DNA of 64,000 nucleotides, taken from positions 930,001-994,000 of the forward strand of contig NZ_FOVZ01000001.1 of assembly GCF_900115295.1 (NCBI RefSeq), in the 5' to 3' direction. This document shows, piece by piece, positions 17,002 to 24,978 of this stretch (positions are counted from its first letter, which is position 1; each line of letters opens with the position of its first letter). The notes beneath the pieces are model-generated. The model worked only from the letters and a program-made list of their open reading frames with translations. It was not told where the DNA came from and made no database searches. The position numbers and the translations under genes are program-made. This stretch comes from Sphingomonas sp. OK281. GTDB taxonomy: Bacteria > Pseudomonadota > Alphaproteobacteria > Sphingomonadales > Sphingomonadaceae.

Positions 17002-17948
17002 AGGCCTTTACCTACGAGCGTGCCACCTCGGCGAAGGAAGCGGCCAGCGCCGCGATCCGCACGCCGGGCGCGAAGTTCATCGCTGGCGGCACCAACCTGC
17101 TCGACCTGATGAAGCTCCAGATCGAGACGCCGCAGCATCTGATCGACGTCAACGGCCTTGGTCTCGACAAGATCACGCCGACTTCCGACGGCGGCCTCCG
17201 GGTCGGCGCGCTGGTCCGCAACACCGACCTCGCCGCCGATGCGCGCGTGCGGAAGGACTACGGCGTGCTCAGCCGCGCGCTGGTGTCCGGTGCTTCGGGG
17301 CAGCTTCGCAACAAGGCGACGACCGCGGGCAATCTGCTTCAGCGGACGCGGTGCCCGTATTTCTACGACACCACCAAGCCCTGCAACAAGCGTCAGCCCG
17401 GCAGCGGTTGCGCCGCGATCGGCGGCTTCAACCGCAACCTCGCGGTGATGGGCACGAGCGACGCGTGCATCGCGACGCATCCGAGCGACATGGCGGTTGC
17501 CATGCGGGTGCTGGATGCGACGGTCGAGACGGTGAACGCCGCCGGGCAGACTCGGGCGATCCCGATTGCCGACTTCCACCGTCTCCCTGGCGCGACGCCG
17601 AACATCGAGACGTCGCTCGCGCCCGGCGAGCTGATCACGGCCGTCACGCTGCCCAAGCCGATCGGTGGCACGCACATCTACCAGAAGGTGCGTGATCGTG
17701 CCTCCTATGCGTTCGCGCTGATCTCGGTTGCCGCCGTGATCCAGCCGGGCGGTCGCGGACGACTCGCTTTCGGTGGCCTTGCCCACAAGCCGTGGCGTGT
17801 CGAAGCCGCCGAGGCGCAGATGCCGAATGGCGCCAAGGCGACCGCATCGGCGGTCCTCGCCGGCGCCCGCACCACCTCCCAGAACGCGTTCAAGCTGCCG
17901 TTGGTCGAACGCACCATCGGCGCCGTGTTCGAAGACGCAAAGGCCTGA
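16998..17948 (+). CDS. paoB: Periplasmic aldehyde oxidoreductase, FAD subunit
   Basis: A 316-aa FAD-binding subunit. FAD loops are visible as [12 protein letters not shown] (27-38) and [20 protein letters not shown]. Cysteines C119, C129, C138 and C157 (RCPYFYD, KPCNKR, GSGCAAI, DACIATH) fit the extra [4Fe-4S] site that distinguishes PaoB from xanthine dehydrogenase FAD subunits. No signal of its own; it would be exported with PaoA. It overlaps paoA by 4 bp and ends 5 bp before paoC. Confidence 0.92.
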   Translation: MKAFTYERATSAKEAASAAIRTPGAKFIAGGTNLLDLMKLQIETPQHLIDVNGLGLDKITPTSDGGLRVGALVRNTDLAADARVRKDYGVLSRALVSGASGQLRNKATTAGNLLQRTRCPYFYDTTKPCNKRQPGSGCAAIGGFNRNLAVMGTSDACIATHPSDMAVAMRVLDATVETVNAAGQTRAIPIADFHRLPGATPNIETSLAPGELITAVTLPKPIGGTHIYQKVRDRASYAFALISVAAVIQPGGRGRLAFGGLAHKPWRVEAAEAQMPNGAKATASAVLAGARTTSQNAFKLPLVERTIGAVFEDAKA

Positions 17949-17953
17949 TCGCC

Positions 17954-20146
17954 ATGAAGTTCGATACCCCCGCCACGGCGAACCCGACCGACCGCATGAA
18001 GGTGCTCGGCCAGCCGCTCGACCGCGTCGATGGCAAGCTGAAGACCACCGGCACCGCGCACTATGCCTATGAGCGCAACGACGTCGCGCCGAACGCCGCC
18101 TATGGCTACATCCTGGGTGCGGCGATCGCCAAGGGCCGGATCGAGAGCATCGACGATGCCGATGCGAAGGCCGCTCCAGGCGTGCTCGCGGTCGTGACCT
18201 ACCAGAACGCCGGTAAGCTCGGCAAAGCCAAGAACCACACGGCACGGATGCTCGCCGGGCCCGACGTCCAGCATTACGACCAAGCCGTCGCGGTCGTCGT
18301 GGCCGAGACGTTCGAGCAGGCACGCGCCGCCACCAAGCTGCTCCGCGTCACCTACGCGCGGACCGCCGGCAACTTCGATCTCGCCGCATCAAAAGCCTCG
18401 GCCACCAAGCCAAAGAGTGGCACGCCCGACACCGCCGTCGGTGACTTCGCAGGTGCGTTCGCCAAGGCGGCCGTCAAGGTCGACGAGCGCTACACCACGC
18501 CAGACCAGAGCCACATGATGATGGAGCCGCACTCCACCACCGCGGCGTGGAAGGACGGCAAGCTCACGCTGTGGACGTCGAACCAGATGATCGCCTGGGC
18601 AGTCGGCGACATGAGCGAGACGCTGTTGCTGCCGAAGGAAAACATTCACGTGATGTCGCCTTATGTCGGTGGCGGGTTCGGGTCGAAACTGTGGGTCCGC
18701 AGCGATGCGGTCATGGCCGCGCTCGGGTCGCGTGCGATCGGTGGACGGCCGGTGAAGCTCGCGCTCGCGCGGCCGCAGGTGATGAACAACACGACGCATC
18801 GCCCGGCGACGATCCAGCGCCTCCGCATCGGCGCGCAGAAGGACGGTAAGATCACCGCGATCGCGCACGAGAGCTGGTCGGGCGATCTTCCCGGTGGCGG
18901 TCCCGAGACCGCGCCGAACGCCACCCGCCTGCTGTACGCGGGCGCCAATCGCATGACCGCCACGCGTCTCGCCGTGCTCGATCTCGCGGAAGGCAATGCG
19001 ATGCGTGCGCCGGGCGAGGCCGTTGGCCTGCTGGCGCTTGAAGCGGCGATGGACGAGCTGGCCGAAAAGCTTAAGATGGACCCGGTGCAGCTGCGGATCA
19101 TCAACGATACGCAGGTCGATCCGGAAAAGCCGTCGCGCCAGTTCTCGCAGCGCGACCTGGTCGGCTGTCTGAGGACCGGCGCCGAGCGCTTCGGCTGGAA
19201 CAAGCGCAACCCGGTTCCGGGCCAAGTCCGCGACGGCCGCTGGCTCGTCGGCATGGGCATGGCCTCGGCCTTCCGCGACAACGTCACGATGAAGTCGGGC
19301 GCGCGCGTTGGGATCGACAAGAAGGGCGTGGTGACGGTCGCTACCGACATGACCGACATCGGCACGGGCAGCTACACGATCATTGCACAGACCGCAGCCG
19401 AGATGATGGGCGTGCCGATAGACAAGGTCATCGTCCTGCTTGGCGACAGCAGCTTCCCGGCCTCGTCGGGTTCGGGCGGCCAGTGGGGCGGCAACAGCTC
19501 GACCGCGGGCGTCTATGCGGCGTGCATGGCGCTACGCGATTCGGTGGCGCGCAAGCTCGGGTTCAACTCGAGCGACGTCGTGTTCGAGGACGGCAAGGTG
19601 AAGTCGGGCAACCGCAGCGTCTCGCTGTCGGAAGCCGCGGGCGATGCCGGGCTTTCGGCCGAGGACTCGATCGAGTTCGGCGACCTGACCAAGACGTACG
19701 CGCAGGCCACGTTCGGCGCGCATTTCGTCGAGGTCGGTGTCGATTCGGCGACCGGCGAGATCCGCGTCCGTCGCATGAGTGGTGCGTTCGCTGCGGGTCG
19801 TATCCTCAACCCGAAATCGGCACGCAGCCAGGTGATCGGCGCGATGACGATGGGCGTCGGCGCGGCACTGATGGAGGACGCGGTCGTCGACACGCGGTTC
19901 GGCTATTTCGTCAACCACGACCTCGCCGAATATCACGTGCCCGCGCACGCCGACATTCCGATGCAGGACGTGTTCTTCATGGATGAGGTCGACACCAAAT
20001 CCTCGCCGATGAAGGCCAAGGGGATCGGCGAGCTGGGCCTGTGCGGCGTCGGTGCGGCGATCGCCAATGCGGTCTACAACGCGTGCGGCGTCCGGGTCCG
20101 TGAATATCCGCTGACGCTCGACAAGGTGATCGGGAAGATGGCCTGA
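17954..20146 (+). CDS. paoC: Periplasmic aldehyde oxidoreductase, molybdenum subunit
   Basis: A 730-aa large subunit (E. coli PaoC 732 aa) binding molybdopterin cytosine dinucleotide and oxidising aldehydes to acids. The Mo-pterin segments GGGFGSKLW and SSGSGGQWGGNSST are visible, and the catalytic Glu lies in KGIGELGLCGVG at residue 693 (E692 in E. coli). The frame is open to 17792, but the ATG at 17954 follows paoB by 5 bp and gives the expected N-terminus. The dedicated chaperone PaoD is not in the window. The likely role is detoxifying aromatic aldehydes. Confidence 0.93.
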   Translation: MKFDTPATANPTDRMKVLGQPLDRVDGKLKTTGTAHYAYERNDVAPNAAYGYILGAAIAKGRIESIDDADAKAAPGVLAVVTYQNAGKLGKAKNHTARMLAGPDVQHYDQAVAVVVAETFEQARAATKLLRVTYARTAGNFDLAASKASATKPKSGTPDTAVGDFAGAFAKAAVKVDERYTTPDQSHMMMEPHSTTAAWKDGKLTLWTSNQMIAWAVGDMSETLLLPKENIHVMSPYVGGGFGSKLWVRSDAVMAALGSRAIGGRPVKLALARPQVMNNTTHRPATIQRLRIGAQKDGKITAIAHESWSGDLPGGGPETAPNATRLLYAGANRMTATRLAVLDLAEGNAMRAPGEAVGLLALEAAMDELAEKLKMDPVQLRIINDTQVDPEKPSRQFSQRDLVGCLRTGAERFGWNKRNPVPGQVRDGRWLVGMGMASAFRDNVTMKSGARVGIDKKGVVTVATDMTDIGTGSYTIIAQTAAEMMGVPIDKVIVLLGDSSFPASSGSGGQWGGNSSTAGVYAACMALRDSVARKLGFNSSDVVFEDGKVKSGNRSVSLSEAAGDAGLSAEDSIEFGDLTKTYAQATFGAHFVEVGVDSATGEIRVRRMSGAFAAGRILNPKSARSQVIGAMTMGVGAALMEDAVVDTRFGYFVNHDLAEYHVPAHADIPMQDVFFMDEVDTKSSPMKAKGIGELGLCGVGAAIANAVYNACGVRVREYPLTLDKVIGKMA

Positions 20147-20152
20147 ACCGGC

Positions 20153-20184
20153 TGCCCCCGCATCGTACGAGCGATGCGGGGGCA
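20153..20184. terminator. Bidirectional terminator between paoC and the Gfo/Idh gene
   Basis: TGCCCCCGCATCG (20153-20165) pairs with 20172-20184 over 13 bp around TACGAG and is followed by TTCTTC on the plus strand. It lies between the stop codons of two convergent genes. Confidence 0.85.
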
Positions 20185-20189
20185 TTCTT

Positions 20190-21278
20190 CTAGAGACCGA
20201 GTTCGGCCATCGTCACGACGCGGTATTCGCGGGCGCTGATCTCGGCCGCCGTGCCGATTGCGACGGCGCGCAGGCCGTCCTCCGCAGACACTTGGACCGG
20301 CCCCTCGCCGCGGACCGCCGCGGCGAAGGCGGCGTGCTGGTAGTAGGTCGCGCCTTCGTGCGAGCCGGCGGCCTTGGCGGCGGGATCGACGGCGATGTGA
20401 CTACGCTCGACCTGTTTCGGGTTGAGGAAGCCGACGCGGGGGGAATAGACGAGTTCGCCTGCGGGGATCAGGACGTCGAGGCGCGCCGCGTCGCCGGTGG
20501 CGGACATCTCCTCCTGGTTCTCAGCACCGTCTGCGAACATGCTGAGATCGAGCATCGCCCTAACGCCATTCGCAAAATCGACCGTCGTGAAGCTGTTGTC
20601 GATGATGTCGGGACGCTGGCCGTCATAGCGTTCGTCGAGATGGTTCACGTCCATCGCGCCCGAGCAATACACGCGGACCGCTTCGGACCCGACGATCAGC
20701 CGCATCAGATCGAAGAAATGGCAGCATTTCTCGACCATCGTGCCGCCGGTATTGGCGGAGAAGCGGTTCCAGTCGCCGACCTTGGGGAGGAACGGGAAGC
20801 GGTGTTCGCGGATCGAGAGCATCTGCAAACGGCCGACACGCCCTGCGTGGACCTGCTCGATGAACGCCGCGGCGGGGGGCATGAAGCGGTATTCCATGCC
20901 CGTCCAGAACGGCTTCGCATGGCCAGCGGCGCGCTCGACGATCCAGCGGGCGTCCTCGATCGTCGTGGCCAGCGGCTTCTCGCAGAGGATCGCGGCGCCC
21001 ATGTCGAACAGCCGTTCGAGCACGTCGCGGTGCGTGTTGTTGGGCGAGGCGATGATGATCGCGTCGACGTCGGCGCCCTTTGCGAACGCCTCGACGCTGT
21101 CGAACCGTGCGACATCGGCGGCGCGGTCGCCGAGCGCGTCTGTCGCCCAGCCGACCGAGGTCGCGACCGGATCGGCGATCGCGACGATTTCGGCGCCGGG
21201 TAAAATCGCCAGGTTTCGAAGGTGTTCGACGCCCATCATGCCCGTTCCGACGACACCGTATCTGATCGTGGCTACCAA
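20190..21278 (-). CDS. Gfo/Idh/MocA-fold NAD(P) protein; candidate NAD-dependent sulfoquinovosidase
   Basis: A 362-aa protein with an N-terminal NAD Rossmann domain (YGVVGTGMMGVEH, 7-19), the EKP motif (100-102, ILCEKPLA) and a C-terminal alpha/beta domain (REHRFPFLPKVGDWNR, 157-172; EKCCHFFDLM with His187). I start it at the TTG at 21278 (GGGAA upstream); no ATG gives a better N-terminus. The family includes sugar dehydrogenases and NAD-dependent glycosidases (GH109, GH188). It lies 30 bp from a divergent SmoB/SmoC-like pair, so I suggest a GH188-type sulfoquinovosidase; a plain sugar dehydrogenase is the alternative. Confidence 0.85.
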   Translation of the reverse strand: MVATIRYGVVGTGMMGVEHLRNLAILPGAEIVAIADPVATSVGWATDALGDRAADVARFDSVEAFAKGADVDAIIIASPNNTHRDVLERLFDMGAAILCEKPLATTIEDARWIVERAAGHAKPFWTGMEYRFMPPAAAFIEQVHAGRVGRLQMLSIREHRFPFLPKVGDWNRFSANTGGTMVEKCCHFFDLMRLIVGSEAVRVYCSGAMDVNHLDERYDGQRPDIIDNSFTTVDFANGVRAMLDLSMFADGAENQEEMSATGDAARLDVLIPAGELVYSPRVGFLNPKQVERSHIAVDPAAKAAGSHEGATYYQHAAFAAAVRGEGPVQVSAEDGLRAVAIGTAAEISAREYRVVTMAELGL

Positions 21279-21308
21279 GCTGTCATTCCCTATGCCATGG
21301 CCGCCTGC

Positions 21309-22202
21309 ATGACGACGATCCGCCTTTCCAACGACCTTCGCCCGCTCGGCAAGAGCGAAATCCTTGTTTCGCCGATAGCCTGGGGCATGTGGCGGCTGGC
21401 CGGAGATGTCGCGCCGGTCCATGCGATGATCGAAGCCGCGCTGTCGGCCGGAATCAATTTCTTCGATACCGCGGACATCTATGGCTGCGACGTGCCCGCC
21501 GGGTTCGGGTCGGCGGAGGCGCTGTTCGGGCGCGCGCTGGCCGAGGACCGGTCATTGCGTGCAAAAATGGTGATCGCGACCAAGGCGGGCATCCGTCCCG
21601 GCATCCCGTATAATTCGAGCGCGACGTATCTCGACGATGCGCTGGAAGCGTCGCTGACGCGGATGGGTGTGGAGCAGGTCGACCTGTACCAGATCCACCG
21701 CCGCGACTTCCTGACGCATCCGCACGAGGTCGCGGAGACGCTGACGCGGATGGTCGAGGCGGGCAAGATCCGCAGCATCGGCGTGTCGAACTACAGCGTG
21801 GGCGAATTCGACGCGTTGCAGGCTTTTCTGAGCCAGCCGATCGTCAGCACGCAGCCTGAGTTCTCGCCGCTGCGGACCGCGCCGCTGTTCGACGGGACGC
21901 TCGACCAGGCGATGCGGCTCGATGTCGCGGTGATGGCGTGGTCGCCGCTCGGCGGCGGGCGGCTGGCGCAGGGCGATCATCCGGCTGCCAAGCTGCTCGC
22001 CGAGCACGGTGCGCGCTATGGTGTCGATGCGGCGACGGCGACGCTCGCGTGGATCATGGCGCATCCGGCGCGGATCATTCCGATCGTCGGGTCGCAGACC
22101 CCGGCGCGGATCGCGGCGTCGGCGGATGCTTACAAGGTCGAGTGGACGCGGGCCGAATGGTATGCCGTGCTGCAGGCCGGGATGGGTGAGAATTTGCCAT
22201 GA
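21309..22202 (+). CDS. Aldo/keto reductase, SmoB-like
   Basis: A 297-aa (beta/alpha)8 NADPH reductase. The catalytic tetrad is visible: Asp and Tyr in NFFDTADIYG, Lys in VIATKAG, His in LYQIHRRD. The C-terminal cofactor segment is PIVGSQTPARI. The ATG at 21309 opens the fold; an ATG at 21297 is also in frame. It overlaps the flavin monooxygenase by 4 bp, so the two act together. In the sulfo-SMO pathway SmoB reduces 6-oxo-glucose, the product of SmoC, to glucose; by position that role fits here. Other sugar-carbonyl substrates are possible. Confidence 0.85.
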   Translation: MTTIRLSNDLRPLGKSEILVSPIAWGMWRLAGDVAPVHAMIEAALSAGINFFDTADIYGCDVPAGFGSAEALFGRALAEDRSLRAKMVIATKAGIRPGIPYNSSATYLDDALEASLTRMGVEQVDLYQIHRRDFLTHPHEVAETLTRMVEAGKIRSIGVSNYSVGEFDALQAFLSQPIVSTQPEFSPLRTAPLFDGTLDQAMRLDVAVMAWSPLGGGRLAQGDHPAAKLLAEHGARYGVDAATATLAWIMAHPARIIPIVGSQTPARIAASADAYKVEWTRAEWYAVLQAGMGENLP

Positions 22203-23266
22203 CGGATTTGCCTCCTTGCGAGATCAGCTGGTTTTCCGCGCTGTGCGACGATGATTACGAGTTTCTCGGCGTGCCCGACGACGCGCTGAAGTCGAGCTGG
22301 GAGCATTGCCGCGACATCGTGATGCAGGCCGAGACCGCGGGCTACGACAACATCCTGCTGCCGTCGGGCTATGCGCTGGGGATCGACACGACCGCGTTCG
22401 CTGCGGGGATCGCGCCGATGCTCAAGCGATTGCGGCTGCTGATGGCGGTGAGGATCGGCGAGAGCTGGCCGCCGCAGCTTGCGCGGCAGATCGCGACGAT
22501 CGACCGGATGCTCGGCGGGCGGCTGGCGATCAACATCATCTCCAGCGACCTGCCGGGCGAGAAGCTGGAGAGCGCGCCGCGGTACGCGCGAACGGTCGAG
22601 GCGATGCACATCCTGCGGACGTTGCTCGATGGGAAGCCGCTCGACCATGATGGCGAGTTCTGGAAGCTCAAGGTCGATCCGCCGCGCGTGACGACGCTGT
22701 CTGGTAAGTGCCCGGCGCTGTATTTTGGGGGGCTGTCGGAGGCTGCGCGCGATGCGGCGGCGACCAATGCCGACGTGTATCTGATGTGGCCGGATACGAT
22801 GGACGCGGTGCGGGCGATCATCGCCGATCTGCGGTCGCGGGCGGCCAAGCATGGGCGCACGCTAAAGTTCGGCTACCGCGTCCACGTCGTTGTCCGCGAG
22901 ACCGAAGCCGAAGCCCGCGCTGCGGCTGATCGGCTGTTGTCGAAGCTCGACGATGCCGAGGGCCGGGCGATCCGGGAGCGGTCGCTCGATTCGCAGTCGG
23001 CTGGCGTGCGGCGTCAGGCGGAGCTGCGCGAGGGGTCGGACGATGGGTATGCCGAGGCGAACCTTTGGACCGGGATCGGGCGGGCTCGGTCCGGGTGCGG
23101 GGCGGCGATCGTTGGGGATCCGGATCAGGTGTTGGCTAAGCTGAATGCGTACCGGGCGGAGGGGATCGATGCGTTTATTCTCTCCGGGTATCCGCATGCT
23201 GCCGAGGCGGACCTGTTCGCGCGGCATGTGTTGCCGCGGATCGAGCATGGGCCTTTGGTGATTTGA
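22199..23266 (+). CDS. smoC: Flavin-dependent sulfonate monooxygenase, sulfoquinovose monooxygenase (SmoC)-like
   Basis: A 355-aa LLM-class (luciferase-like, SsuD-related) FMNH2-dependent monooxygenase. Segments such as WFSALCDDDYEFLGVPDD (11-28), NILLPSGYALG, RIGESWPPQLARQIAT and NLWTGIGRARSGCGAAIVG are ones I associate with SmoC sulfoquinovose monooxygenases rather than generic SsuD. The enzyme would desulfonate sulfoquinovose to 6-oxo-glucose and sulfite using FMNH2. Its flavin reductase (SmoA) is not in the window. It overlaps the aldo/keto reductase (ATGA). The family call is firm; the substrate is an inference without alignment. Confidence 0.7.
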   Translation: MTDLPPCEISWFSALCDDDYEFLGVPDDALKSSWEHCRDIVMQAETAGYDNILLPSGYALGIDTTAFAAGIAPMLKRLRLLMAVRIGESWPPQLARQIATIDRMLGGRLAINIISSDLPGEKLESAPRYARTVEAMHILRTLLDGKPLDHDGEFWKLKVDPPRVTTLSGKCPALYFGGLSEAARDAAATNADVYLMWPDTMDAVRAIIADLRSRAAKHGRTLKFGYRVHVVVRETEAEARAAADRLLSKLDDAEGRAIRERSLDSQSAGVRRQAELREGSDDGYAEANLWTGIGRARSGCGAAIVGDPDQVLAKLNAYRAEGIDAFILSGYPHAAEADLFARHVLPRIEHGPLVI

Positions 23267-23310
23267 TTGGTCGCCTTCGGTTCAATTACGCACCCACCCC
23301 ACAATAGCGC

Positions 23311-23412
23311 CACCCCGGCGGAGGCCGGGGCCCAGTTGGAAAGGTCGCAGTAACTAGGGACTACGCGCAGTTGGCACCGTCCCCCAACTGGGCCCCGGCC
23401 TTCGCCGGGGTG
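23311..23412. repeat. Second copy of the CACCCCGGCG...GGCCGGGG inverted repeat
   Basis: Arms 23311-23338 and 23385-23412 are complementary over 28 bp with one mismatch. The stem sequence is that of 15901-16006, but the loop differs, which is how mobile or copy-converted repeat families look. Confidence 0.8.
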
Positions 23413-23450
23413 GTGGTGCTGGGTTGGCGGCCGCCCCCCCCTTTCCCTCC

Positions 23451-23507
23451 TTGTTCTCCCGCGAAGGCGGGAGCCCAGTCTGGGTCCCCGCCTTCGCGGG
23501 GAAACAA
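23451..23507. repeat. Second copy of the TTCNCCCGCGAAGGCGGG palindrome
   Basis: Arms 23451-23478 and 23480-23507 are complementary except for three mismatches, with one central base. It is a diverged relative of the perfect palindrome at 8841-8895. Confidence 0.8.
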
Positions 23508-23642
23508 GCTTTCTCGCTCGAGTGGGATAACCGCCGGTCAGATCGGGGGAGTGAGTGAGCCCCACCCCCTGCAACCAAATAACCGGCTCGGCGAAGAGAA
23601 ACTGGCTGGCCACCGCTCGCGCGTCGTCCATGCTGGGGGCTT

Positions 23643-24890
23643 ATGACCAAGCCTACCAAGACCGTCGCGCAACTTAGCGCCCGCGCCCGTGCGCTGTTGT
23701 TCGCGCTCGTCGTCACTGCCGGCATTCTCAACCTCGTCGACCGCCAGATCATTTCCGTGCTGAAACCGACGATCGCCGCCGACCTCGGCTGGAGCGACGA
23801 CGATTACGGGACGCTCGCCGCGTGGTTCCAGGGCGGCGCGGCGTTCGCGTTCCTGTTCACCGGGTGGATCGTCGACAAGCTTGGCGTCAAATGGGCGAAC
23901 CCGATCGGCGTCGCCGCATGGAGCATCGCGGCGATGGCGCATGGCTGGGCACGGTCGATGACCGAGTTCGTGATGATCCGCGTCAGCCTAGGGGCGACCG
24001 AGGCGATGGGGACGCCGACCGGGATCAAGACGATTGCGTCGGTGCTGCCGAAGAACTGGCGATCGAGCGGGTTCGGCGCGACCAATGCCGCCAACAGCAT
24101 CGGTGCGATCCTGGCGCCGCTCGCGATTCCCGGCGTCGCGCTGCTGGTCGGATGGCGCGGGACGTTCGTGGCGGCGGGTGCGCTTGGGCTCGTCTGGGCC
24201 GCGGTCTGGCTGATCGCGACACGGGGCGTACGCTTCTCCCCGCCCCTTCCGGCCGCGACCGATCTCGGAGCGCCGACCGATTACGGCCCGATCCTGCGAA
24301 ATCGCCAGACCTGGGCGGTTGCGGGCGCGAAAATCCTGTCGGACGCGACGTGGTGGTTGTTGCTGTTCTGGCTGCCGGACTTTTTCCACCGGCAATATGG
24401 GCTGACCGGCGTCGCCCTCGGCGTGCCGCTCGCGATTGCCTATGGTGGCGCGGCGGTCGGGTCGTTGCTCGGCGGCGGCGTTTCGACGCGGTTGCTGAGC
24501 CTGGGCTATAGCGTCAACGCGGTGCGGAAGGGCATATTGCTGGTCGCCGCGCTCTGCGTGCTGCCGATCCCGCTGGTGCTGTATGCGGGCAATTACGCGG
24601 TCACGATCGGGTTGATGGCGCTGACCTTGGCGGCACATCAGGCATTTTCGACCAATCTCTTCGCGCTGATCGCCGATGTCGTGCCACAGGAGAAACTGGG
24701 GCGGGTGACCGCGTTCGGATCGTTCAGCGGCAATGTCGGGGGGATGGTGATCGCCAAGGTCGCAGGGCTCGTTCTCACCGCAGGCCTCGGATATCTCCCG
24801 TTATTCCTGTTCGCGAGCGTCTCGTATCTGCTGGCGGTCGGCTGGATACAGCTGCTGTTGCCGACATTGCGACCAGTCGAGGCGCGCTAA
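23643..24890 (+). CDS. MFS transporter, ACS (sugar-acid/anion symporter) type
   Basis: A 415-aa 12-helix major facilitator. The N-terminal NLVDRQIISVLKPTIAADLG and the helix 2-3 loop (GWIVDKLGVKWANPIG) are of the anion:cation symporter family (ExuT/GudP relatives), whose members carry hexuronates and other anionic sugars. An anionic sugar fits a sulfoquinovose or sulfoquinovosyl-glycerol cargo. It lies between smoC (376 bp upstream) and a TonB receptor (88 bp downstream), all on the plus strand. The substrate is inferred from context. Confidence 0.85.
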   Translation: MTKPTKTVAQLSARARALLFALVVTAGILNLVDRQIISVLKPTIAADLGWSDDDYGTLAAWFQGGAAFAFLFTGWIVDKLGVKWANPIGVAAWSIAAMAHGWARSMTEFVMIRVSLGATEAMGTPTGIKTIASVLPKNWRSSGFGATNAANSIGAILAPLAIPGVALLVGWRGTFVAAGALGLVWAAVWLIATRGVRFSPPLPAATDLGAPTDYGPILRNRQTWAVAGAKILSDATWWLLLFWLPDFFHRQYGLTGVALGVPLAIAYGGAAVGSLLGGGVSTRLLSLGYSVNAVRKGILLVAALCVLPIPLVLYAGNYAVTIGLMALTLAAHQAFSTNLFALIADVVPQEKLGRVTAFGSFSGNVGGMVIAKVAGLVLTAGLGYLPLFLFASVSYLLAVGWIQLLLPTLRPVEAR

Positions 24891-24978
24891 AGCTGATACG
24901 ACGCGCCTGCATATCGTTCTTTATACCCATCGTACGAATGGGAATTACAAGGCGGCATCACTTCAGGGGAGGGAACCC

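Larger units (their letters stand above)
23267..23642. other. 376-bp noncoding gap with two palindromic repeats
   Basis: No credible gene is seen. Two repeat elements (23311-23412 and 23451-23507) occupy the first half. The remaining 135 bp before the MFS gene presumably carries its promoter, but no clear -35/-10 pair stands out. Confidence 0.7.

Noticed and set aside
24891..24978. Operator in the MFS-TonB gap around CCCATCGTACGAATGGG
   Set aside because: The arms are only 5 bp with an asymmetric centre, too weak to call.
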